DNA from: Streptomyces niger
GTDB lineage: Bacteria > Actinomycetota > Actinomycetes > Streptomycetales > Streptomycetaceae
Length of the DNA stretch: 64,000 nt
Direction of reading: 5' to 3'
Assembly: GCF_000718305.1 (NCBI RefSeq)
Contig: NZ_JOFQ01000006.1
Span: 186,001 to 250,000 of the forward strand
Position 1 is the stretch's first letter. Each line of letters opens with the position of its first letter. The position numbers and the translations under genes are program-made. Shown here piece by piece: positions 44,660 through 53,468 of the stretch. The notes below the pieces were generated by a model. The model ran no database searches, was not told where the DNA came from, and worked only from the letters and a program-made list of their open reading frames with translations.

Positions 44660-45934
44660 ATGCCACGCCGACCGCCCACCGCCATCGACCAGTACGAAGC
44701 CCTCTCCACCGTCGTGCGCCTGGTGCGCGGGAACCGGGCGCGCACCCGTCCCGAGCTCGGCACGACCGCCCTCCTGGGGCGGACCGTCATCTCCCAGCGG
44801 GTGGAGGAGGCCATGGATCTCGGGCTGCTGGAGGACGCCGACGTCGGCCCGTCGAGCGGCGGCCGGGCACCCAGGCGGCTGCGCTTCCGGGCCGAGGAGG
44901 GGCTCGTGCTGTCCGCGGTCCTCGGTGCCACCGCACTCGACGTGGCCGTCACGGACCTCGACGCCCGAGTGCTGGCACACCGCCACCTGGAATGGCCGGT
45001 CGCCCGCGGGCCCGAGGAGACCCTCGGCTTCCTCGACGACCAATTCGCCGACCTGCTCAAGGAGCGTGACCCGGGGCGGCTGTGGGCCGTTACGATCGGC
45101 GTGCCCGGCCCCGTGGAGTTCGCCACGGGCCGGCCCTCACAGCCGCCGATCATGCCCGGCTGGGACGGCTTCGACATCCGCGGCCGGCTCCAGGACCGCC
45201 ACGGCGTACCGGTCTGGGTCGACAACGACGCCAACCTCCTCGCCCTCGGCGAGGCCAGGAGCACCGGCCTGGACGACGACCAGCATCTGATCTTCGTGAA
45301 GGCCGGCACCGGCATCGGCGCGGGCGTCGTCAGCCGGGGCCGCATCCACCGCGGCAGCAAGGGCGCCGCGGGCGACATCGGGCACGCCCGCGTCCTGGAG
45401 GACAACTCCGTGATGTGCCGGTGCGGACGTACCGGCTGCCTGGAGGCGCTCGCGGGTGGCTGGGCACTGGCCCGGGACGCGGTGAGCGCCGTGCACGAGG
45501 GGCGCAGCCGCTTCCTGGCCGACGCCCACCGCGCCACCGGAGAGATCACTCCGGCCGACATCGGCCGCGGCGTCGTCGCGGGGGACGCCTGGTGCCTGAC
45601 CGCCGTGGCGCGGGCCGCCGAGCGCATCGGCAGCCTGATGGCCGCGCTCGTGAACTTCTACAACCCCGACTGCCTGGTCTTCGGCGGAGGCGCGGTCACC
45701 GGCGGGGATGACACCTTCCTGCGCGTCGTCGACCACACGGTACGCAGCCGGGCCCTGCCTCTGGCCTCGGCGGACCTGACCATCCGGGCCTCGGCCGCGG
45801 GCGAGACCGCGGGCGTCGCGGGCGGGGCCCACCTCGCCGTCGAGACCCTCCTGGCCGCGGACGCGCTCGCCACCTGGGCGCCCGGCGGAAGGCCCTCCGC
45901 GGTGGAGCCGGCCCGCCTTGCCGGCGGGGCGTGA
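44660..45934 (+). CDS. ROK family transcriptional regulator
   Basis: 424 residues. An N-terminal winged helix (DQYEALSTVVRLVRG, RTVISQRVEEAMDLGLLED) is followed by a ROK kinase-like domain with VWVDNDANLLALGEA, KAGTGIGAGVVSRGRIHRG, DIGHARV and the zinc-type CRCGRTGCLE motif. Such proteins repress sugar genes and release DNA on binding the sugar. ATG 44660 has GCGGAA before it. It sits between the oxidoreductase operon and the symporter/deglycosidase pair, with similar dyads before both. Confidence 0.92.
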   Translation: MPRRPPTAIDQYEALSTVVRLVRGNRARTRPELGTTALLGRTVISQRVEEAMDLGLLEDADVGPSSGGRAPRRLRFRAEEGLVLSAVLGATALDVAVTDLDARVLAHRHLEWPVARGPEETLGFLDDQFADLLKERDPGRLWAVTIGVPGPVEFATGRPSQPPIMPGWDGFDIRGRLQDRHGVPVWVDNDANLLALGEARSTGLDDDQHLIFVKAGTGIGAGVVSRGRIHRGSKGAAGDIGHARVLEDNSVMCRCGRTGCLEALAGGWALARDAVSAVHEGRSRFLADAHRATGEITPADIGRGVVAGDAWCLTAVARAAERIGSLMAALVNFYNPDCLVFGGGAVTGGDDTFLRVVDHTVRSRALPLASADLTIRASAAGETAGVAGGAHLAVETLLAADALATWAPGGRPSAVEPARLAGGA

Positions 45935-46041
45935 GACGCCGGCGAACTGCTGCCGTATCCACGGGACGGCCGGGGCTGATACCCCGGCCGTTCGTCATCA
46001 GCGATGGCTATGCCGTGCAGATGGAGAACGAGAAACCATTG

Positions 46042-46066
46042 ACTTATGTCTGTGGCGTGCATAAGT
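46042..46066. promoter_or_regulatory. Predicted ROK operator 2
   Basis: A 25-bp dyad ACTTATGTC-N7-TGCATAAGT upstream of the symporter gene, related to the site at 44588. Joint consensus ACTTNTGCA-N7-TGCANAAGT. Confidence 0.7.
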
Positions 46067-46184
46067 TCCGTCGGCAGCGAGCGGACTCGGGACGAGATCC
46101 GCCGCGGTCCCGGCAGCCGCCCGCAGTCCCCCGCCTTCTGTGCGTCGTGGCGGCATGCCCTCTGCCTCCTGAAGGGACTCGACG

Positions 46185-47528
46185 ATGAGTGCCGTGCCCT
46201 CTCCCGCCAGCGCCGTGCCCCCCACCTCCACCGCTACGCTGCCCTCGCCGACCAAGGCCGCCCAGTTCGGCTACGGGCTCGGTGACCTGGCGTCCAACCT
46301 GACCTGGACCACGCTGACGGCGTTCCTGCTGTACTACTACACCGACGTCGCCGGGCTGGCTGCCGCCACCGCCGGCACCATCCTGCTGGTCGGCCGGATC
46401 GCGGATGCGGTCATCGACCCGGTGGTCGGTCTGGCCGTCGACCGCACGCGCAGCCGCTTCGGCCGCGCCCGCCCTTACCTGATCTTCGCAGCGCCCGTCC
46501 TCGGCATCGCCCTCGCCCTGGCCTTCTCCTCACCCGGCCGCGGCACCACGGCGGTGGTCTGGGCAGCGGTCACCTTCGTCGCCGTCGGCATCAGCCACTC
46601 GCTCGTCAACGTCCCCTACGGCGCGATGCTGCCCATGCTCACCGACGACGCCGACACCCGCCTGAAGATGAGCGGCTACCGGTTCGCCGGCGCCTCGCTG
46701 GGGCTGATCGCCGTCTCCCTCGCCGTCATGCCGCTCGTCGGCGCCCTCGGCGGCGCCGACCGGGCCCGCGGCTTCACCGGCATGGCTGTCGTCCTCGGCG
46801 CGGTCGGCACCCTGCTCTACTGGATCGTCGCCCTGCTGTGCCGCGAACGCCCCGCCGCACCGGTCGCCCGGGAGGCCACCACCTGGCGCGCACTCGCCTC
46901 GTTGCGCGGCAACCGTCACTGGCTGGGCGTGAGCGCCGCGTCCCTCATCGCATTCGTCCGCCTGGGCATCATCACCGCCGGCGCCGTCTTCTACGCCCGC
47001 GAGGTCCTCGACGACGGCTGGGCGACCAGCTACATCCTCCTCGCGTTCTCCCTGTCGGCCTTGATCGGCTCCCTCGTCACCCCCTGGTTCCTGCGCCGCA
47101 CCGGCAAGCGCCGCGGCATCAACACCGGCCTGGCCGCCACCGCGCTCCTGTACGTCCTGCTCTTCTTCCTGGACGGGCAGCCGATGGTGTTCCTCGCCGT
47201 CTTCCTGTTCGCCAACCTCATCGGCGGCTTCGGCTTCGTCGCGGCCCCGGCGCTCGTCTCGGACACGGTCGACCACCACGAGACCCTCACCGGCCGCCGC
47301 GACGAGGGCCTGCTCTACGCCGGTTACAGCTTCGCCACCAAGGTCGGCACGGCGCTCGGCGGCTCCCTCTTCGCCTGTGCCCTGGCCTGGGGCGGATACC
47401 GCGCCGACCACGTCTCCGCGCAGGCGAGCCGGGCCATCGAGTGGGCCTTCATCGGACTTCCCGCGGCACTCTGCCTGGTCCAGGCGGCCTGCATGGCCCT
47501 CTACGGCCTGGAAGACCGCAAGGACTGA
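46185..47528 (+). CDS. GPH-type glycoside:cation symporter (MFS)
   Basis: 447 residues with 12 membrane helices. Signatures of the glycoside-pentoside-hexuronide (MelB) family: FGYGLGDLASNLTWTT, LLVGRIADAVIDPVVGLAVD with RTRSRFGRARPYL, VNVPYGAMLPMLTDD and the middle RRTGKRRG loop. It imports a glycoside with a cation. ATG 46185 follows a weak ribosome site. It lies 80 bp upstream of the DUF6379-TIM fusion gene, so the imported compound is probably that enzyme's substrate or its precursor. Confidence 0.9.
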   Translation: MSAVPSPASAVPPTSTATLPSPTKAAQFGYGLGDLASNLTWTTLTAFLLYYYTDVAGLAAATAGTILLVGRIADAVIDPVVGLAVDRTRSRFGRARPYLIFAAPVLGIALALAFSSPGRGTTAVVWAAVTFVAVGISHSLVNVPYGAMLPMLTDDADTRLKMSGYRFAGASLGLIAVSLAVMPLVGALGGADRARGFTGMAVVLGAVGTLLYWIVALLCRERPAAPVAREATTWRALASLRGNRHWLGVSAASLIAFVRLGIITAGAVFYAREVLDDGWATSYILLAFSLSALIGSLVTPWFLRRTGKRRGINTGLAATALLYVLLFFLDGQPMVFLAVFLFANLIGGFGFVAAPALVSDTVDHHETLTGRRDEGLLYAGYSFATKVGTALGGSLFACALAWGGYRADHVSAQASRAIEWAFIGLPAALCLVQAACMALYGLEDRKD

Positions 47529-47607
47529 CCTCGCAGCCGCTCCCGCACGCGGCCCGAGCGAGCCCGACCTCTGCCTCTCCCCCACCATCCCGTCACGAAG
47601 GACGACC

Positions 47608-48909
47608 ATGCTCGAACGCCCGATCATCCAGCAGCGCGGATTCCGCAACACGACCGACGACACCGGCGTCACGGGCTTCCAGCTTCTGCTGCGCAACCCC
47701 AACTACCGAGGCATCGCCGGCAGCCTCGTCGACGGCGCCGACGTGGTCGTCGACGGACACGCCTTCCCGCGCGAAGCCCAGCACTGGACACTGCAGGGCC
47801 GTACGTTCACCCTCGACGAACTGCGCGCTTCCACGGACGTACGCTGGCAGCTCGACGAGACCGCCACGCTCTCCGTCGACCACCCGGGCGGCCTGAGCGC
47901 CGGCATTCACCACATCGAGGTCGCCGTCCACCTGCGCCGGCCCTACATTCCCGAGGTCGCCGGACCCTCCGTGTTCCGCTCCGCCACCACGGCCACGATC
48001 GTGCCCGCCGGCGACGGCATCCCGCACGGGCTGCGCTACGGCGTCTCCCTCTACAGCTATTCGGGCGACCTGTACACGTCGATGACGCTCCAGGACGCCA
48101 TGGCCGACATCGCCGACCTGGGCGCCACCGGCATCGAGATCCTCGGCGAAGGCAACATCCCCGGCTACCCGCACCCCGACCCGGCCTGGATCGACACCTG
48201 GCACCACCTCCTGGACCGCTACGGGCTCACGCCCACGAACTACGGCTCCTGGGTCGACACCGCCATGTGGCGCGACCGCGACCTCACCGCCGAGGAGGGC
48301 CGCGCACAGCTCGAACGCGACCTGCGCCTGGCCAAGCTGCTCGGCTTCACCTCCGTCCGCCCCAAGTTCGGCGTCATCACCCCGGAACTCGACCCGCACC
48401 CCATCTGGCAGCCGGCCGTGGAGCGGGTGCTCGACCTCGCGGCGGACCTCGACATCGTCATCTGCCCCGAGATCCACAGCCCCACCCCGATCAAGCATCC
48501 GGTCACCCAGGCGTACCTCGACTTCATCGACCGGACCGGCAGCGACCACTTCAAGCTCCTCATCGACACCGGCATCTTCCAGACCGCCCCGGTCGACGAC
48601 GGCCACGAAGGCTTCGAGGGAAAGAAGCGCCCCGCATTCCTGGAGCCCCTGGCCGTCCCCACGTCCGACCTCGCCGAAGTGCTGCCGCATGTGCACTTCG
48701 TCCAGGCGAAGTTCTTCGAGATCGACGACCACCTCACCGACCTGCACATTCCCTGGCACGACATCCTCACCACCCTGCGCACGGCCGGCTGGCAGGGCTG
48801 GCTCTCCAGCGAGTACGAGGGCCGGCGCGAGCCCTACCGAGGCCGCGACCAGGTCCGCCGCCAGCACGCCTTGCTCCGGTCTCTGAACGGGAGCGCCGGC
48901 CTGGGATGA
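47608..48909 (+). CDS. Single-chain C-glycoside deglycosidase-like protein (DUF6379-TIM barrel fusion)
   Basis: 433 residues in two parts. Residues 1-125 match DUF6379, the beta subunit of C-glycoside deglycosidases: IIQQRGFRNTTDDTGVTGFQ, RNPNYRGIAGSLVDGADVVV, VRWQLDETATLSVDHPGGL, GIHHIEVAVHLRRPYIPE. Residues 150-425 are an AP-endonuclease-2-like barrel resembling the alpha subunit, with probable metal ligands in CPEIHSP (Glu), LLIDTGIF (Asp), HVHFVQAKFFE (His) and LSSEYEG (Glu). In known enzymes these are separate chains that cut the C-C bond of a 3-keto-C-glycoside. ATG 47608 follows GAAGGACG. Alternative: an O-glycoside 3-keto-lyase. Confidence 0.85.
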   Translation: MLERPIIQQRGFRNTTDDTGVTGFQLLLRNPNYRGIAGSLVDGADVVVDGHAFPREAQHWTLQGRTFTLDELRASTDVRWQLDETATLSVDHPGGLSAGIHHIEVAVHLRRPYIPEVAGPSVFRSATTATIVPAGDGIPHGLRYGVSLYSYSGDLYTSMTLQDAMADIADLGATGIEILGEGNIPGYPHPDPAWIDTWHHLLDRYGLTPTNYGSWVDTAMWRDRDLTAEEGRAQLERDLRLAKLLGFTSVRPKFGVITPELDPHPIWQPAVERVLDLAADLDIVICPEIHSPTPIKHPVTQAYLDFIDRTGSDHFKLLIDTGIFQTAPVDDGHEGFEGKKRPAFLEPLAVPTSDLAEVLPHVHFVQAKFFEIDDHLTDLHIPWHDILTTLRTAGWQGWLSSEYEGRREPYRGRDQVRRQHALLRSLNGSAGLG

Positions 48910-49055
48910 CGTCCGGGAAGACGTCCGGGAAGGCGTCCGGCCGGTCGAAGTGGGCGACGCAAACCCCTGTTCAGACACGGACGCCGCTCACGCCCCGCGC
49001 GCCGATCGCCCGACTCCTGCCTGCCGTACCATGCACGGCTGCTGACGGGCCATGC

Positions 49056-49634
49056 ATGGCACGGCAGCTCTCGGTTGGCCTGCGGCGCAACGCGGCCTTC
49101 GCCCTGACGGAGGCCGGCAGGCGCTCCCGTCCCACGTCAGGGCGGGCCCGGTGCCGGCGATCGGTCTGCGTCCCGACCGCGCCTACGGCCCGGCAGTACC
49201 CGCCGGACCTACCGTTCGTGGCCGCGCAGCGCTGGAGGCTGACCACAGGCAGCCGCGTCGCGGTGTATCACTACCCGCCCGCGGCGGCCGGCCCCCGGCA
49301 CCCCACCCCGCTCGTGTACCTCAACGGCGGGCCGGTCCGCGGCATTTCGTTGCTCGACCACCGGTTCCTGCAGCTCCTGGCGCGGCAGGGCTACGACGTC
49401 TACGCCTACGAACAGGCCGGTGGCGGGCGAAGCGACCTGCTCCCCACGGACCAGTACACGATCTCCAGATCGGTCCGCGACTTCGCCGCCTTCGTCGACC
49501 GCCTGGACAGGGGTGAGGCCGACATGGGCGAGAATCCGCGCGCGGCCTCGCACCGGGCGCTGCGCCGCCTGCACCTGAAGCATCCCGCCACCGTGCCCCG
49601 GACCCCGGCCCCCGACGCGGCCGACCTCCGGTAG
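49056..49634 (+). pseudogene. Truncated proline-iminopeptidase-like alpha/beta hydrolase
   Basis: From ATG 49056 the product contains YLNGGPVRGISLLDHRFLQL, GYDVYAYEQAGGGRSDLLPT and YTISRSVRDFAAFVDRLDRG, the first half of a prolyl aminopeptidase-like hydrolase. It stops before the nucleophile elbow (GxSxG), aspartate and histidine. The N-terminal 50 residues are Arg-rich and probably not original. A broken gene. Confidence 0.65.
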
Positions 49635-49708
49635 CCGGGTTGCCGCGAGCGGCCCCTGCCCGGCCGTCCGCCTCTTCGCGCACCTAGGCGGGACGCGCCG
49701 CCTGTGTC

Positions 49709-50122
49709 TCAGCTGCCGGCGGCGTCGCGGTCGAAGCGGGCGCGGTTGCGGACGATCTCGTCGTGGTGCGTGCCCGCCCAGTCGATCAGGGCGGTGACCG
49801 CGTCGAGCAGCGTGGCACCCAGGCCGGTCAGCGCGTACTCGACCCGTGGTGGCACCTCGGGGTAGGCGGTGCGGGTGACCAGGCCGTCGCGGCGCAACTG
49901 ACGCAGGGTGTGGGTGAGCATGCGTTGGGAGATGCCCGGGATGGAGCGCTGCAGGTCGGTGTAGCGCACAGGGCCGTTCTCCAGTGTGCCGATCACGAGC
50001 ACGCCCCACTTGTCGCCGGCCCGCTCGACGATCTGCCGGATCGTCTCGCCCTGCTCGGCAGGCCAGCGGGCACACGGCCCCGTCCGGTCCGGCGGCTGTT
50101 CTGCCCGGGAGTCGTGTGTCAT
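49709..50122 (-). CDS. HxlR family winged-helix regulator
   Basis: 137 residues: GDKWGVLVIGTLENGPVRYT, LQRSIPGISQRMLTHTLRQL and LVTRTAYPEVPPRVEYALTG are the full HxlR signature. HxlR proteins often sense quinones, aldehydes or oxidants; the HxxxR start CARWPAEQGETIRQ has one cysteine that could serve. It is divergent from an NAD(P)H:quinone reductase-like gene at 50261 and probably controls it. The gap contains symmetric elements (ACACGCGTGT, and TTTCTTAC facing GTAAGAAA). Confidence 0.93.
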   Translation of the reverse strand: MTHDSRAEQPPDRTGPCARWPAEQGETIRQIVERAGDKWGVLVIGTLENGPVRYTDLQRSIPGISQRMLTHTLRQLRRDGLVTRTAYPEVPPRVEYALTGLGATLLDAVTALIDWAGTHHDEIVRNRARFDRDAAGS

Positions 50123-50140
50123 CGTGCGCCTGCCCTCGCC

Positions 50141-50215
50141 TTTCTTACACGCGTGTGCCTTTTGTAGAGGCTTTCATGCTGACGCAGGATGGGGTTGCGC
50201 ACCCCAGGTAAGAAA
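50141..50215. promoter_or_regulatory. HxlR control region
   Basis: Palindrome ACACGCGTGT (50147-50156), dyad TGGGGT-TGCGC-ACCCCA (50189-50205), and outer inverted pair TTTCTTAC (50141-50148) / GTAAGAAA (50208-50215) between divergent HxlR and reductase genes. Confidence 0.5.
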
Positions 50216-50260
50216 TGGCTGCCCGCGCCTCGTCCGTGCACCCCCCCCAGGAGGATCAGC

Positions 50261-51163
50261 ATGCTCATGCGTGCCGCGACCGTGTCCCGCTTCGGCGGGC
50301 CCGAGGCGGTCGACATCACGAAGGTCCCGGTGCCCGTCCCGGGCCCGGGGCAGGTACGGATCAAGGTGGCGGCGGCAGCGCTGAACCCGGTGGACGCGGC
50401 CATGCGGGCAGGCGTCTTCGGCGGCGCCGGCGAGCGGATCGGCCTGGGCTGGGACGTCGCCGGCACCGTCGACAGCGTCGGTACCGGTGTGACCTGGTCC
50501 CCCGGCGACCGCGTCATCGGCCTGGCCACCGGCCACCGCACGCCGCTGGGCACCCACGCCGAGTACGCCGTCCTCGACGCGGATGCGATCGCGCCGGCCC
50601 CGGTGACCCTGGACGACGCCCACGCCTCGGCCCTCCCCCTCAACGCGCTCTCCGCGGCGCAGGCACTGGACATGGCCGCCCTCCACCCCGGGCAGAGCCT
50701 GCTGGTCACCGGCGCGGCGGGCGGCGTCGGCGCGCACACGGTGGAACTCGGGCACCACCGCGGCCTGAAGGTCACGGCCCTCGGCTCCGCACAGGACGAG
50801 CAGTTCCTGCGCGCCCGGGGCGCCCACAGCTTCCTGTCCCGCGACGAAACACTCCCCTCGGCCGCGTTCGACGGCGTCATCGACGCCGCGGTGCTGGGTG
50901 AGACGGCCCTCGCCCCGGTCCGCGACGGCGGCACGTACATCGGCGTGTGGCCCGGACAGGAGCCCGCTGCAGAACGCGGCATCCGCATCGACGCCCTGGA
51001 CGTACGCGCCGACGGCGCCCGGCTCGCCGAACTGTCCCGACTCGCCGACCGCGGCACACTGCTGGCCCGCGTCGCCGGGATCTTCCCCCTCGCGGATGCC
51101 GCCGCGGCCCATGCACGGCTGGCCGAGGGCGGCCTGCGCGGGCGACTCGTCATCGCACCCTGA
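50261..51163 (+). CDS. NADP-dependent quinone oxidoreductase (MDR family, zinc-free)
   Basis: 300 residues. GroES-like N-terminal domain (RFGGPEAVDITKVPVPVPGP, AAALNPVDAAMRAG) and Rossmann domain with VTGAAGGVGAHTVELG. Lacks the catalytic zinc ligands of alcohol dehydrogenases, so it is probably a quinone or enone reductase. ATG 50261 follows AGGAGG; the longer frame from 50189 overlaps the control region. Divergent from HxlR and 136 bp before a second reductase of the same superfamily. Confidence 0.9.
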   Translation: MLMRAATVSRFGGPEAVDITKVPVPVPGPGQVRIKVAAAALNPVDAAMRAGVFGGAGERIGLGWDVAGTVDSVGTGVTWSPGDRVIGLATGHRTPLGTHAEYAVLDADAIAPAPVTLDDAHASALPLNALSAAQALDMAALHPGQSLLVTGAAGGVGAHTVELGHHRGLKVTALGSAQDEQFLRARGAHSFLSRDETLPSAAFDGVIDAAVLGETALAPVRDGGTYIGVWPGQEPAAERGIRIDALDVRADGARLAELSRLADRGTLLARVAGIFPLADAAAAHARLAEGGLRGRLVIAP

Positions 51164-51299
51164 CGGCTACCGCATACGACAAGACCGCCACCGCCTACGA
51201 AGCAGTGGTCACACTCGCATCGTTCCTGCTGTGGCGGGGTCCGTGTGAAGACGGGCCCCAGGGCACGGCAGTCAACGGGTAGAACGGAGAACACAGCAC

Positions 51300-52268
51300 G
51301 TGAGCAGTCCCGCAACCACCTCGCGCACCCTGGTCCTTGAGGAGTTCGGCACTCTGCCGCGGCTCGGTCAACGGGCCGTGCCCGCGCCGCGCCCGGGGCA
51401 CACCCTCGTCCGGGTGGCGGCGGCCACCGTCGCCCATCTCGACCTGAACATCCTCGACGGACAGTTCGGCATCCTGCCCGAGCTGCCGTTCATCCCCGGC
51501 ACCCAGGGCAGCGGCCACGTCGTCGCCTCGGACACGCACCCCGTGGGTGCCCTGGTCCGGCTGCGCGGCGAAGGGCTCGGCCTCAGCCGCGACGGCGCCT
51601 GGGCCGAACACGTCCTCGTGCCGGACGCCGCCGCGGAGCCCATGCCCGAGGGCACCGACCCCGCCCTCGCCTGCATCTACTTCTCCCCCGTCGGCACCGC
51701 CTGGGCCACCGTCCACTCCATCGCCCAGGTACGACCGGGAGAGCGGGTGCTGGTCACCGGCGCGTCCGGCGCGGTGGGCGCCGTGGCCGTGCAGCTCGCG
51801 GCGCGCGCCGGCGCCGAGGTGATCGGCGCGGTCGGCCGCCCCGCGAAGCTGCCGCACGTACCCGATGTCGCCAAGGCGCTGCTCGCCTCGGACCTCTCCG
51901 AGGAAACGCTCGGCGGCAAGGTCGACGTACTGATCGACACGGTCGGCGGTCAGATCCTGCGCAACGCCCTCACCCTGGTCCGCCCGCGCGGCCGGGCCGC
52001 ACTCCTCGGCTACACCGCCGGCCGCGAACTCACCCTGGACCTCGCGGACTTCTTTCTCGCCGACGTCTCCCTCCTGCCGGTCAACATGATCTCCCGCGGC
52101 GAGGAGGTCGCCCCCGAGGTGCTGCGCCTGCTGCCCGACCTGTCCTCCGGCGCCCTGTCCCTGCCCTACGAGCGCTACGGCATGGGCGCGCTCGGCGAGG
52201 CGGTCGAGCGCCTGCGCACGGGCACGGCGGTCGGCAAAATCGTCCTCGACATGCGCGACGCGGAGTAG
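51300..52268 (+). CDS. Second quinone oxidoreductase of the MDR family
   Basis: 322 residues. Pattern VLEEFGTLPRLGQRAVPAPRP, PFIPGTQGSGHVV, ERVLVTGASGAVGAVAVQLA. Likewise zinc-free. GTG 51300 has a weak ribosome site. It probably shares HxlR control with the first reductase. A strong hairpin terminator follows at 52322. Confidence 0.9.
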   Translation: MSSPATTSRTLVLEEFGTLPRLGQRAVPAPRPGHTLVRVAAATVAHLDLNILDGQFGILPELPFIPGTQGSGHVVASDTHPVGALVRLRGEGLGLSRDGAWAEHVLVPDAAAEPMPEGTDPALACIYFSPVGTAWATVHSIAQVRPGERVLVTGASGAVGAVAVQLAARAGAEVIGAVGRPAKLPHVPDVAKALLASDLSEETLGGKVDVLIDTVGGQILRNALTLVRPRGRAALLGYTAGRELTLDLADFFLADVSLLPVNMISRGEEVAPEVLRLLPDLSSGALSLPYERYGMGALGEAVERLRTGTAVGKIVLDMRDAE

Positions 52269-52321
52269 CGCACCCGAGCACTTCCCCGGTGGTGCCGGGC
52301 GCTGCCTGTGCGACCACGGCC

Positions 52322-52358
52322 CTGCCCCCGTGGGCCGGCCGCGGCTCCACGGGGGCAG
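52322..52358. terminator. Bidirectional hairpin terminator
   Basis: Perfect 12-bp arms CTGCCCCCGTGG / CCACGGGGGCAG with a 13-nt loop between the convergent reductase and LysR genes. Confidence 0.75.
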
Positions 52359-52489
52359 TCACCGCCGCCATGGAACCGTCTTGCGCCTATCCCCACCCTG
52401 CGCCGTGCCACCAAGGTGAGCTGCCCGGCGTGCCGTGTGCGGCCGGCCGGTCTACGGTCGAGGGCGGCCAGGGCGCCGCGCCGGACCGG

Positions 52490-53443
52490 TCAGCTACGGC
52501 GGACCGCTCCGAGCTGGGCACGGTGCAGGCCCGAGGAGGCGAACCGCTGCGCCACCACGCGCAGGACATGCGCCATCGCCTGGGCGGGCGGCGTGGTGGG
52601 CCGGGCCTTGGCGTGCGCGAGCAGGATGCGGCGGGTGGGCGCCGGCACGTCGGAGGCGAAGGGGAGCAGGCGGACGTCGCTGCGGCGGCTGGTGAGGGCG
52701 AGTCGGGGCGCGAGCGCGATGCCCAGCCCGGCGGCCACCATGGCCTGAGCCTCCTGGTAGTCGTGCGAGGCGTAGGCGATGCGCGGCTCGAACCCGGCCT
52801 GGCGGCAGCTGCGGCGCAGCACGTCGGCGACGGGATGGTTGTCGGCCCGGATGATCCATTCCTGGTCGGCGAGGTCGCTCAGGCGCACGGAGGGGTGGGC
52901 GCGCAAGGGTGAGTCCGCCGGGACGACCAGCACCGTGGGGTCGTCGAGCAGGTGGGTGAGGGCGAGGGCCGGGTCTTCGAGGCGGTTCCAGCCGTAGTCC
53001 CACAGCAGCGCCTGCTCCACCTCGCCGGTGTGCAGCATCTCGCGCAGCTCGGCGAGCACCCCTGCGTGGACCTCGATGCGGACCCCTTCATGGCGGCGGC
53101 GGAAGCGGGTGAGGGCGAGCGGCAGGAGCGAAGCGCTCGCGGTGGGGAACGAACCGAGCCGCAGTGTGCCCTGGTCGAGGTCGGCGAAGGATTCCAGGTC
53201 GGCCCGGGCGGCGCGCAGCTCGCGACGGATGGCCTGCCCGCGTTCGGCCAGTGCGGCGCCGGCCGGGGTGGGACGGATGCCGCGGGGCAGCCGCTCCATC
53301 AGCGGCTGTCCGGCCTCGCGCTCCAGCAGCGACATCTGCTGGGAGGCCGCGGAGGTGGTCATGCCCATCGCCTCCGCCGCGGCGGTGAGCGAGCCGCGTT
53401 CGACAGCCTCGGTGAGCAGCAGGAGATGGCGCACGTTCAGCAT
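52490..53443 (-). CDS. LysR-type transcriptional regulator
   Basis: 317 residues. N-terminal HTH (LNVRHLLLLTEAVERGSLTA, GMTTSAASQQMSLLEREAG) and a periplasmic-binding-fold effector domain. ATG 53443 is 8 bp from a 17-bp palindrome. It is divergent from a PrpF-like isomerase and a MatC-like transporter and probably activates or represses them in response to an organic acid. Confidence 0.93.
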   Translation of the reverse strand: MLNVRHLLLLTEAVERGSLTAAAEAMGMTTSAASQQMSLLEREAGQPLMERLPRGIRPTPAGAALAERGQAIRRELRAARADLESFADLDQGTLRLGSFPTASASLLPLALTRFRRRHEGVRIEVHAGVLAELREMLHTGEVEQALLWDYGWNRLEDPALALTHLLDDPTVLVVPADSPLRAHPSVRLSDLADQEWIIRADNHPVADVLRRSCRQAGFEPRIAYASHDYQEAQAMVAAGLGIALAPRLALTSRRSDVRLLPFASDVPAPTRRILLAHAKARPTTPPAQAMAHVLRVVAQRFASSGLHRAQLGAVRRS

Positions 53444-53451
53444 GGCGCCGA

Positions 53452-53468
53452 GTTTAGCTCAGCTAAAC
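53452..53468. promoter_or_regulatory. LysR operator palindrome
   Basis: GTTTAGCT-C-AGCTAAAC, a perfect 17-bp palindrome containing a T-N11-A motif, between LysR and the PrpF-like gene. Confidence 0.75.

Noticed and set aside
42562..45627. 1021-residue minus-strand ORF
   Set aside because: The real isomerase gene fills only its last 306 codons; the rest is a shadow of the Gfo and ROK genes.
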